Below, in pieces: positions 1 through 6,132 of a stretch of 14,979 nucleotides of DNA (position 1 is its first letter; every line of letters begins with the position of its first letter). Position numbers and translations under genes: made by a program. This DNA comes from JBALVO01 sp036961445 (lineage in GTDB: Bacteria; Pseudomonadota; Gammaproteobacteria; Pseudomonadales; Halieaceae): NCBI GenBank assembly GCA_036961445.1, contig JBALVO010000091.1:1-14979 (forward strand), written 5' to 3'. The notes beneath the pieces were generated by a model. That model saw nothing but the letters and a program-made list of their open reading frames with translations, was not told the DNA's origin and did not search any database.

Positions 1-1
1 C

Positions 2-10
2 TGCTATAAT
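2..10 (+). promoter_or_regulatory. Extended -10 promoter of the 40-residue protein gene
   Basis: The bases TGCTATAAT give a perfect sigma-70 -10 hexamer preceded by a TGn extension. A transcript would start near base 17, leaving a leader of about 28 bases before the ATG at 45. Any -35 element would lie left of the window, so only half of the promoter can be judged. Confidence 0.55.
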
Positions 11-44
11 GCGCGCGCAAATGACCTTATCACTGGAGTAGAAC

Positions 45-167
45 ATGTCCGACGAATTAAATCAGGAACGTGCTGCAGACGGCTCTGCTGACGCCATCGC
101 AGCCACAGCTGTTATTGGTATTTTTGTATTTACTATGTACCTATGGCTTTCAGGAATGCCTTCTTAA
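45..167 (+). CDS. Small tail-anchored membrane protein, 40 residues
   Basis: This is a 40-residue ORF. Residues 1-20 are hydrophilic and acidic (starting MSDELNQERA). Residues 21-37 form one hydrophobic segment (core VIGIFVFTMYLWL), followed by a three-residue tail, so it should sit in the inner membrane by a single C-terminal helix. Support for a real gene comes from three signals in the right order: an extended -10 at 2-10, a GGAG Shine-Dalgarno at 34-37 with seven bases to the ATG, and a clean amphipathic-to-hydrophobic protein layout. It converges on the DUF2970 gene, with 27 bases between stops. I do not recognise a named family and assign no function. The chief doubt is its size, since an ORF of 40 codons can occur by chance. 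Confidence 0.6.
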   Translation: MSDELNQERAADGSADAIAATAVIGIFVFTMYLWLSGMPS

Positions 168-170
168 TCA

Positions 171-208
171 GGTCCAGGGGGGAATGGATAACACTCAATT
201 CCCTGACC
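171..208. terminator. Imperfect hairpin between convergent genes, possible two-way terminator
   Basis: The arm at 171-185 (GGTCCAGGGGGGAAT) can pair with 198-208 (ATTCCCTGACC) around a 12-base loop, with bulged C and G residues in the left arm. It lies between the stops of the small membrane protein gene and the DUF2970 gene, which is where a shared terminator would be expected. Neither strand has a U-run after the stem and the stem is imperfect, so this is a weak call. Confidence 0.3.
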
Positions 209-437
209 CCTTCAGCACCAGCTGTACTACAGTAAACACCGTACCAATAAACAGCAGGGTAAATACAATCCCTGCGGCGACAAACACACCGAATCGACCC
301 TGTTTGAAGTCCCGCTCCCGGTTTTTGCTGCTCTGCACGCCTAATCCCGCCGCGAATACACTGGATACAACCTGAAGCGGGTTGAGAGAGCCACCTTTGT
401 CCGATGTCGTCTCCGTTTTGTCATCCTGCTTTGTCAT
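195..437 (-). CDS. DUF2970 family membrane protein
   Basis: The protein has 80 residues. After a polar N-terminus, residues 20-46 carry the signature I associate with DUF2970: LQVVSSVFAAGLGVQ followed by SSKNRERDF. One transmembrane helix follows at about 51-76 (GIVFTLLFIGTVFTVVQLVL), then a short polar tail. The family is common in proteobacteria and has no established function. Its start lies 14 bases after the metH stop on the same strand, and no separate promoter is visible in the gap, so it is probably read from the metH transcript. The ribosome binding site is weak (GTAGAG just after the metH stop), which hints at translation linked to metH. Whether it has any part in methionine metabolism cannot be told from sequence. 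Confidence 0.85.
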   Translation of the reverse strand: MTKQDDKTETTSDKGGSLNPLQVVSSVFAAGLGVQSSKNRERDFKQGRFGVFVAAGIVFTLLFIGTVFTVVQLVLKGSGN

Positions 438-451
438 CTATTTCACTCTAC

Positions 452-3400
452 CTAGTAATCCAGGTTTGGCCGTAGCCAGCGCTCTACCGTTGCCACGGGT
501 TCATCTTTACGTCGAGCGATATCCTCAACTTGATCTCGCCCTATCTTACCAACAGCAAAATACTGGGATTCGGGGTGGGAGTAATAGAAGCCGCTGACTG
601 CCGCGGCAGGACTCATCGCATAGTTGTCAGATAGCTCAACGCCACAAGTATTGGTCGCGTCCAGGAGGTCAAACAGAGCGGCTTTCTCCGTATGGTCCGG
701 GCAGGCGGGATAACCCGGTGCCGGGCGAATGCCTCGATAGCGCTCACGGATCAGGTCCTGGCGGGTGAGTTGTTCAGCGCTGTCATAGCCCCATAGTTCA
801 ATCCGCACTAAACGGTGCAGGTATTCGGCAAAAGATTCCGCCAGGCGATCCGCCAGCGCTTTTAGCATGATGCTGTTGTAATCATCGTGTTCGGCTTCAT
901 AGCGCGCAGCCAACGCTGCAACACCGTGACCGGTAGTGACACAAAATCCACCAATATAGTCTTGTACACCGCTATCAGCCGGCGCAATAAAATCTGCGAG
1001 GCTCAGATTGGGCTTGCCATTGGGCTTCTCGGTCTGCTGACGCATCTGGTGTAAGGTGGCGCGTACAGTGCTGCGTGACTCGTCGGTATACACCGCTATG
1101 TCATCTGCACCTGCGCGCGCCGCCGGCCAGAATCCGATGGTGGCTTTTGCGGTCAATAATTTTTCGTCGATAATACGTTGCAACATTGCCGTGGCATCGT
1201 CGAAGAGACTCTGGGCCTGTGTGCCAACCACTTCATCCTGAAGAATATTCGGGTACTTGCCCGCCAATTCCCAGGTGATAAAAAACGGAGTCCAGTCGAT
1301 GGTATCCACCAGATCCTGCAGTGGGAAATCCTCAAAGACCCGGGTGCCAATAAACGTGGGCTTGGGCGCTTTGTAGTTTTTCCAGTCCAATTGCAAAGCG
1401 TGCCCGGTAGCTTCGGTATAACTCATTAGCCGGCTGCGGGGCTTCCGATTAGCCACGCGCTCGCGCACCACCGCATACTCCTCTTTGCGATCCTGGACAA
1501 AAGCGGCTTTGCTTTCGTTCATCAATTGCGTGGCCACAGCAACGCTACGCGATGCGTCCGGCACGTAGACGATAACGTCGCGGTCGTAATGTGGGTCAAT
1601 CTTCACCGCTGTGTGGGCCTTTGATGTGGTGGCGCCACCAATCATCAAGGGCACATCAAATCCTTCACGTTGCATTTCACTGGCCACGTGTACCATTTCA
1701 TCCAACGAAGGTGTAATCAGGCCGCTCAAGCCAATGATGTCCACGTTCTCATCACGGGCAACCTGCAGAATCTTTTCGCACGGCACCATCACGCCCAGAT
1801 CTATCACCTGGAAGTTATTACACTGCAACACGACCCCGACAATATTTTTACCAATATCGTGTACATCACCTTTAACGGTAGCCATAAGGATTTTGCCGTT
1901 GCTCTGGCTACCCTCATTCTTTTCCTCTTCAATATAAGGCTGTAAGTGCGCCACGGCCTGCTTCATAACACGTGCGCTCTTCACCACCTGCGGCAGGAAC
2001 ATTTTGCCCTCGCCAAACAAGTCGCCCACCACGTTCATGCCGTCCATTAGCGGTCCTTCAATGACCTGGATAGGGCGGTCGAAAAGGTGCCGTGCTTCTT
2101 CAGCGTCCTCGACTACCCAGGTGTTGATGCCCCTCACCAGCGCGTGCTCCAGGCGTTTGGCGACATCCTGCTCGCGCCAGCTCAGGTCTTCCACGCGAGC
2201 TTCACCACCGCCACTGGAGCGGTAGCGATCGGCGACTTCCAGCAAGCGCTCGGTACCATCGTCGTGACGGTTCAGGATTACATCCTCAACGGCATCGCGC
2301 AGGTCCGCGGGCAGTTCGTCATAGACGGCCAACTGGCCCGCATTAACAATACCCATATCCATCCCGGCTCGGATGGCGTGATACAGAAATACCGAGTGGA
2401 TTGCCTCTCGTACGGCATCGTTACCACGGAATGAAAACGAGACGTTGGACACGCCGCCCGATACCAAGGCACCCGGTAGTTCAGATTTGATGTAGCGGGT
2501 GGCTTCAATAAACTCCACCGCGTAGTTATTGTGCTCCTCAATACCGGTGGCCACGGCGAAAATATTCGGGTCGAATATAATGTCGTTGGGATTGAAGTCC
2601 AGTTTATCCCGCAACAGGTCGTAACAGCGCTTACAGATATCCTTGCGACGCTGAAGGTTATCAGCCTGACCCTGCTCGTCAAAAGCCATCACTACAACCG
2701 CCGCACCATAGAGCTGGCACAAGCGCGCCTGCTCCAGGAACTCCTCTTCCCCGGCCTTCAGGCTGATCGAGTTGACCACGGCCTTGCCCTGAATACACTT
2801 AAGACCGGCTTCAATCACATTCCATTTGGAGCTGTCGACCATAATCGGTACGCGACAGATATCAGGTTCCGAAGCGATCAAATTAAGGAATGTCACCATG
2901 GCCTGCTCAGAGTCGAGCATGCCCTCATCCATGTTGATATCAATGATCTGGGCGCCGTCTTCCACCTGGGTGCGCGCAACATCCAGGGCGGCCTCGTAGT
3001 TATCATCCAGAATCAGCCGTTTGAACCGGGCAGACCCGGTCACGTTGCAGCGCTCACCGACATTCACAAAGAGACTGTCCTGGGTGATATTGAACGACTC
3101 CAGGCCGCTTAGCCTGCAAGCGGCAGCGTGTTGTGGCAGGGCACGTGGCGCGACACCATATACCGCGTCAGCAATGGCGCTGATGTGTGCTGGCGTCGTT
3201 CCGCAACAACCCCCGGCCAGGTTGAGAAAACCGCGTTCCGCAAAGCTTTTGAAGTCTTCATACATAATGCCTGGGGTTTCATCAAATTCGCCAAATGCGT
3301 TGGGCAGGCCGGCATTGAGATGGGCGCTGAAGTAGCTGTCGGTAACGTTGGACAACTCCTCGATAAACGGGCGGATTTCCTTATAGCGTCGCCCGCAATT

Positions 3401-4144
3401 ACTGCCGACTATCAGTGGCCGCGCGTGCGCTATGGCGTTCCAGAACGCCTCGGGGTTCTGACCGGAGAGGACGCGGCCACTAATGTCAGGAAACGTGACA
3501 GAGATCATCAGGGGGAGCTTAAATCCGCGCTCTTCAAATACCTTCTGCACCGCAAATATTGCCGCTTTGGCATTGAGAGTATCGAAAATGGTCTCAATTA
3601 ACAGTAAATCGCAACCGCCTTCGATCAAGGCATGAGTTGCCTCTGCGTAGTCTTTGCTTAATTGATCGAAACTGATACTGCGCGCACCAGGGTCGTTTAC
3701 ATCAGGCGAGATAGAGGCGGTTTTTGGGGTTGGCCCCAGCACGCCTGCCACGAAGCGGGGGCGCTCCGGGTTTTCTGCTGTCACTTCGTCTGCTGCCTGT
3801 CTTGCCAGGCGAGCCGATGCCAGGTTCAATTCTACGGCAAGATGCCCTAGCTGGTAATCGTCCTGCGCGATGGCGGTACTGTTGAAGGTATTGGTTTCAA
3901 TAATATCCGCGCCGGCGGTCAGGTATGCCCGGTGGATCTTGGCAATAACATCCGGGCGAGTCAGGCTCAGCAGGTCATTATTGCCTTTCAGATCGGACGC
4001 ATGATCGGCAAAGCGCTCACCACGGTAATCCTCGTCCTGCAACTGCTCTGCCTGGATCATGGTGCCCATCGCACCATCTATCACCAGGATACGTTGCTTT
4101 AGGGCTTGCTCCAGAGGTCCTGGAGATTGATTGTCCGTTGCCAT
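452..4144 (-). CDS. metH: Cobalamin-dependent methionine synthase
   Basis: The enzyme transfers a methyl group from 5-methyltetrahydrofolate to homocysteine via methylcobalamin, in the cytosol. From the start chosen here it has 1230 residues (E. coli MetH has 1227). Domain order: homocysteine/zinc barrel about 5-330, pterin-binding barrel about 356-615 (VNVGERCNVTGS), cobalamin cap about 650-745, B12 Rossmann domain about 750-885 with the cobalt-ligand motif DVHDIG (His762), and AdoMet reactivation domain about 900-1225 (RPAPGYPACP). The zinc ligands are Cys250, Cys313 and Cys314, each offset by exactly three from E. coli. The ATG at 4144 was chosen by family length. In-frame ATG 4180 and GTG 4192 would add 12 or 16 residues unlike coding sequence, and none of the three has a convincing Shine-Dalgarno. 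The segment around Cys250 is unusual (see findings). It is divergent from nfuA and probably co-transcribed with the DUF2970 gene. Confidence 0.97.
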   Translation of the reverse strand: MATDNQSPGPLEQALKQRILVIDGAMGTMIQAEQLQDEDYRGERFADHASDLKGNNDLLSLTRPDVIAKIHRAYLTAGADIIETNTFNSTAIAQDDYQLGHLAVELNLASARLARQAADEVTAENPERPRFVAGVLGPTPKTASISPDVNDPGARSISFDQLSKDYAEATHALIEGGCDLLLIETIFDTLNAKAAIFAVQKVFEERGFKLPLMISVTFPDISGRVLSGQNPEAFWNAIAHARPLIVGSNCGRRYKEIRPFIEELSNVTDSYFSAHLNAGLPNAFGEFDETPGIMYEDFKSFAERGFLNLAGGCCGTTPAHISAIADAVYGVAPRALPQHAAACRLSGLESFNITQDSLFVNVGERCNVTGSARFKRLILDDNYEAALDVARTQVEDGAQIIDINMDEGMLDSEQAMVTFLNLIASEPDICRVPIMVDSSKWNVIEAGLKCIQGKAVVNSISLKAGEEEFLEQARLCQLYGAAVVVMAFDEQGQADNLQRRKDICKRCYDLLRDKLDFNPNDIIFDPNIFAVATGIEEHNNYAVEFIEATRYIKSELPGALVSGGVSNVSFSFRGNDAVREAIHSVFLYHAIRAGMDMGIVNAGQLAVYDELPADLRDAVEDVILNRHDDGTERLLEVADRYRSSGGGEARVEDLSWREQDVAKRLEHALVRGINTWVVEDAEEARHLFDRPIQVIEGPLMDGMNVVGDLFGEGKMFLPQVVKSARVMKQAVAHLQPYIEEEKNEGSQSNGKILMATVKGDVHDIGKNIVGVVLQCNNFQVIDLGVMVPCEKILQVARDENVDIIGLSGLITPSLDEMVHVASEMQREGFDVPLMIGGATTSKAHTAVKIDPHYDRDVIVYVPDASRSVAVATQLMNESKAAFVQDRKEEYAVVRERVANRKPRSRLMSYTEATGHALQLDWKNYKAPKPTFIGTRVFEDFPLQDLVDTIDWTPFFITWELAGKYPNILQDEVVGTQAQSLFDDATAMLQRIIDEKLLTAKATIGFWPAARAGADDIAVYTDESRSTVRATLHQMRQQTEKPNGKPNLSLADFIAPADSGVQDYIGGFCVTTGHGVAALAARYEAEHDDYNSIMLKALADRLAESFAEYLHRLVRIELWGYDSAEQLTRQDLIRERYRGIRPAPGYPACPDHTEKAALFDLLDATNTCGVELSDNYAMSPAAAVSGFYYSHPESQYFAVGKIGRDQVEDIARRKDEPVATVERWLRPNLDY

Positions 4145-4210
4145 GGTTTTGAAGTCCGTAGTGTTTGTGTTGTGCTGCATAGCCCTGGCCACCCAGCAAA
4201 AAGCGGCGCT

Positions 4211-4219
4211 ATATTAACA
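4211..4219 (-). promoter_or_regulatory. Possible metH promoter, extended -10
   Basis: On the minus strand the bases read TGTTAATAT, a TGn extension plus a 4-of-6 -10 hexamer. No good -35 is found 16-18 bases upstream. A start near 4204 would leave about 60 bases of leader to the ATG at 4144. There is no room for a cobalamin or S-adenosylmethionine riboswitch between this site and metH. Confidence 0.3.
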
Positions 4220-4264
4220 GATTGGACAGCAGTTTTGCGGTGGATTTCATCCCGCCTCGTACTT

Positions 4265-4274
4265 TTGTGCACAA
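4265..4274. repeat. 10-bp perfect palindrome upstream of the nfuA promoter
   Basis: TTGTGCACAA is a perfect palindrome ending three bases before the TGn extension of the nfuA -10. Its position just upstream of the promoter in the divergent metH-nfuA gap makes a transcription-factor site possible. A 10-bp palindrome also arises by chance, so the call is weak. Confidence 0.25.
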
Positions 4275-4277
4275 GTT

Positions 4278-4286
4278 TGCTAGAAT
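4278..4286 (+). promoter_or_regulatory. nfuA promoter, extended -10
   Basis: TGCTAGAAT is a TGn extension plus a 5-of-6 -10 hexamer. The transcript would start near 4293, leaving a 5' leader of about 26 bases. No recognisable -35 lies at the usual distance, as expected for an extended -10 promoter, and activator help is possible. The predicted start falls inside the palindrome at 4291-4303. Confidence 0.5.
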
Positions 4287-4308
4287 ACCTGAGTAATTTA
4301 CTCGGAAT
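4285..4308. promoter_or_regulatory. Candidate IscR type-1 operator at nfuA
   Basis: The core GAGTAATTTACTC (4291-4303) is a perfect inverted repeat with a one-base centre. With its left flank ATACCT and right flank GG, it follows the layout of the published IscR type-1 motif (ATA-SYY-GACT-R-WWW-Y-AGTC-RR) as I remember it. The only core differences are a symmetric C/G swap in each half, and the right flank beyond GG does not match. It overlaps the -10 and the expected start, so a bound protein would repress. In E. coli nfuA (yhgI) belongs to the IscR regulon, which supports this reading. IscR itself is not in the window. Confidence 0.5.
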
Positions 4309-4318
4309 GGAAGTTTAG

Positions 4319-4894
4319 ATGGTTACCATCACTGAATCCGCCCAGGAATACCTCGCGGAATTGTTATCAAAACAGGAAGACGCCCTGGGTGTCAGGGTGT
4401 TTATTAACCAGCCCGGCACGTCCCGGGCCGAAACCTGCATCGCCTATTGCCGTGAAGGAGACCTGGAAGAGGGTGACGAAAAGCGTGAATTGGCAGCTTT
4501 AACCGCCTGGTTTGACGCCCGTAGTCTGCCCTACCTGGAAGATGCCCTGGTGGATTACTCCAAGGATCGTATGGGTGGCCAGCTAACTATAAAAGCCCCC
4601 AACGCGAAGATGCCCCGCGTGGACGAAAACAGCCCGCTGGAAGATCGTATTAACTACGTGCTCTATAATGAGATCAACCCTGCATTGGCTGCCCACGGTG
4701 GCGAGGTCAGCTTGGTCGAGCTAACCGAAGACCAGTTCGCGATATTGAAATTTGGCGGCGGTTGCCAGGGCTGCAGCGCTGTAGACCAGACGCTTAAAGG
4801 CGGCGTGGAAAAGACCCTGCTGGAGCAATTACCCCAGCTTAAAGGCGTGCGCGATACGACTGACCACAGCGACACCTCGGGGGCGTATTACTAG
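4319..4894 (+). CDS. nfuA: Fe-S biogenesis protein NfuA
   Basis: NfuA binds a [4Fe-4S] cluster and delivers it to client enzymes, particularly under oxidative stress or iron limitation. At 191 residues it has the same length as E. coli NfuA. Residues 1-100 are the degenerate A-type (HesB-like) domain, ending in the typical LTIKAPNAKMPRV. Residues 108-180 are the NifU C-terminal domain, with GGGCQGCSAVD placing the cluster ligands at Cys149 and Cys152, the same numbers as in E. coli. The A-type domain keeps Cys40 and Cys44. The ATG has a TGGAAG Shine-Dalgarno at 4308-4313. Clients encoded nearby could include the Fe-S nuclease at 6133-8850, but that link is an inference. Regulation by IscR is suggested by the palindrome over its promoter. 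Confidence 0.96.
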   Translation: MVTITESAQEYLAELLSKQEDALGVRVFINQPGTSRAETCIAYCREGDLEEGDEKRELAALTAWFDARSLPYLEDALVDYSKDRMGGQLTIKAPNAKMPRVDENSPLEDRINYVLYNEINPALAAHGGEVSLVELTEDQFAILKFGGGCQGCSAVDQTLKGGVEKTLLEQLPQLKGVRDTTDHSDTSGAYY

Positions 4895-4905
4895 CGCCGG
4901 GATTT

Positions 4906-5976
4906 CTATACCCGCTGAGGGAGCACATCCTTGAGTTTCTGCCGCATCTGGCGCAGGCAGCTTTGGGTGGTTTCCCAATCTATGCAGCCATCTGTAACTG
5001 ACACACCATAGGCCAGTTCATCCAGGTTTTCAGGGATGGGCTGGTTACCCGCATGCAGGTTGCTTTCGATCATAAGTCCGACAATTGAATGGTTGCCTTC
5101 CACAATCTGGTTGGCAACATTCTCGACCACCAGTGGCTGTAACTCGGGCTGTTTACTGGAGTTGGCGTGGCTGCAGTCCACCATAATGTTTTGTCGCACA
5201 CCGGCCTTGTCCAGCGCGTCTTCGCACAACTTGATATGCACTGAATCGTAGTTGGGGCCGGAGCTGCCGCCACGCAGGACGATGTGCCCATAAGGGTTGC
5301 CCCTGGTGGTAAATACCGAGACCTGGCCTTGACGATTAATGCCCAGGAAGCGGTGCGGTTTGGCTACCGAGTTGAGCGCGTTGGTTGCCACTGTCAGGCC
5401 ACCGTCCGTACCATTTTTAAAGCCCACTGCGGACGACAAACCGCTGGCCATTTCCCGGTGCGTTTGTGATTCTGTGGTGCGTGCCCCAATCGCGGTCCAG
5501 CTGATCAGATCCTGCAAGTACTGCGGGCTGATTGGGTCCAGGGCCTCGGTGGAGGTAGGCAAACCCAGGTCCAGGATATTCAGCAGCAGTTTACGGCCTA
5601 TATGCAGGCCCTCCTCGATTTTGAAGGAGTCATCCAGATGGGGGTCGTTGACCAGGCCCTTCCAACCCACAGTAGTGCGAGGTTTTTCAAAATAGACCCG
5701 CATTACGATGTATAACGTATCAGACAGCTCATCAGCCAGCGCCTTCAAGCGGCGGGCATAATCCATGGCAGCTGCCGGGTCGTGGATAGAGCAGGGGCCC
5801 ACAACGACGAATACCCGATGATCCTTGCGCTCCAGGATAGCCTGGATCACCTGGCGACTTTCGGCCAGGGTTTCCTGGATCGCGTCCGACATTGGCAGTG
5901 CCAGCTTCAGTCGCTCTGGGGTTATCAATACGTCCTGTGAATCGACATTGATATTGTGTACTTCGATGTTGCTCAT
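4906..5976 (-). CDS. aroF: DAHP synthase, AroF (tyrosine-sensitive) type
   Basis: It condenses phosphoenolpyruvate and erythrose 4-phosphate to 3-deoxy-D-arabino-heptulosonate 7-phosphate, the first step of the shikimate pathway, in the cytosol. At 356 residues it matches the length of E. coli AroF. Several stretches are AroF-like rather than AroG- or AroH-like: ITPERLK at 18-24, TEALDPISPQYL at 143-154, PHRFLGINRQGQV at 207-219. The metal ligands expected for the class I family are present: Cys62 (GPCSIHD), His270 (DCSHANSSK), Glu304 (IESN) and Asp329 (TDGCI). Also visible are the substrate loop EKPRTTVGWKGL (97-108) and GARTTESQ (164-171). Tyrosine feedback is inferred from subtype, not from a tested residue. 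It converges on nfuA and is divergent from the AddB-like gene. The ATG is preceded by a modest AGGT ribosome site. Confidence 0.95.
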   Translation of the reverse strand: MSNIEVHNINVDSQDVLITPERLKLALPMSDAIQETLAESRQVIQAILERKDHRVFVVVGPCSIHDPAAAMDYARRLKALADELSDTLYIVMRVYFEKPRTTVGWKGLVNDPHLDDSFKIEEGLHIGRKLLLNILDLGLPTSTEALDPISPQYLQDLISWTAIGARTTESQTHREMASGLSSAVGFKNGTDGGLTVATNALNSVAKPHRFLGINRQGQVSVFTTRGNPYGHIVLRGGSSGPNYDSVHIKLCEDALDKAGVRQNIMVDCSHANSSKQPELQPLVVENVANQIVEGNHSIVGLMIESNLHAGNQPIPENLDELAYGVSVTDGCIDWETTQSCLRQMRQKLKDVLPQRV

Positions 5977-6009
5977 CGGTGGTTACCTGATACAGTCATT
6001 CTTTTGTTA

Positions 6010-6059
6010 CCCGGGCCTTCGCGTACCGGGTTTTCGCATCCCGGACAACAGTGCCCGGG
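6010..6059. repeat. Phased CCCGG array in the aroF leader
   Basis: Four GC-rich hexamers lie at 6010-6015 (CCCGGG), 6025-6030 (ACCGGG), 6040-6045 (CCCGGA) and 6054-6059 (CCCGGG), spaced 15, 15 and 14 bases. The first two 15-base units match at 11 positions, sharing CCGGG and TTCGC. In an aroF mRNA each neighbouring pair can form a 5-bp stem with a loop of 10-11 bases (6059-6040 and 6030-6010). The array lies between the likely aroF promoter and the start codon. Confidence 0.5.
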
Positions 6060-6065
6060 CGCGGC

Positions 6066-6076
6066 ATTCTATAGCA
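6066..6076 (-). promoter_or_regulatory. Possible aroF promoter, extended -10
   Basis: The minus strand reads TGCTATAGAAT, a TGn extension followed by TATAGA or, two bases on, TAGAAT. A transcript would begin near 6058 with a leader of about 80 bases that contains the CCCGG array. No good -35 is visible. No TyrR-like TGTAAA/TTTACA pair was seen in the gap. Confidence 0.4.
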
Positions 6077-6121
6077 GTCCGGGAACTTTGTGTAGTTACC
6101 GCCGGTACCTCGGCTGCTGAC

Positions 6122-6129
6122 AGGAGAAG
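6122..6129 (+). promoter_or_regulatory. Strong ribosome binding site fixing a TTG start
   Basis: AGGAGAAG lies six bases (counted from AGGAG) before the TTG at 6133. It is one of the best Shine-Dalgarno sequences in the window and decides this non-ATG start for the AddB-like protein, whose family-like N-terminus begins directly after it. Confidence 0.8.
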
Positions 6130-6132
6130 ATA

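Noticed and set aside
2531..3112. A 193-codon open frame on the plus strand opposite metH
   Set aside because: It lies entirely antisense to the well-conserved MetH pterin domain, has no recognisable domain and no good ribosome site. It is explained by codon bias of metH.
4145..4192. Longer MetH start at GTG 4192 or ATG 4180
   Set aside because: The extra residues do not align with the family, and neither start has a well-spaced ribosome site. They cannot be fully excluded because the ATG at 4144 also lacks a strong one.
4193..4318. Cobalamin or S-adenosylmethionine riboswitch upstream of metH
   Set aside because: The whole gap to nfuA is 126 bases and includes the nfuA promoter. No B12-box or SAM-box-like conserved stretch was seen.
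6007..6039. A 10-codon ORF (MRKPGTRRPG) in the aroF leader as an attenuation peptide
   Set aside because: It has no Tyr, Phe or Trp codons and no ribosome site. A second short frame that overlaps the aroF ATG (MTVSGNHR) also lacks aromatic codons.
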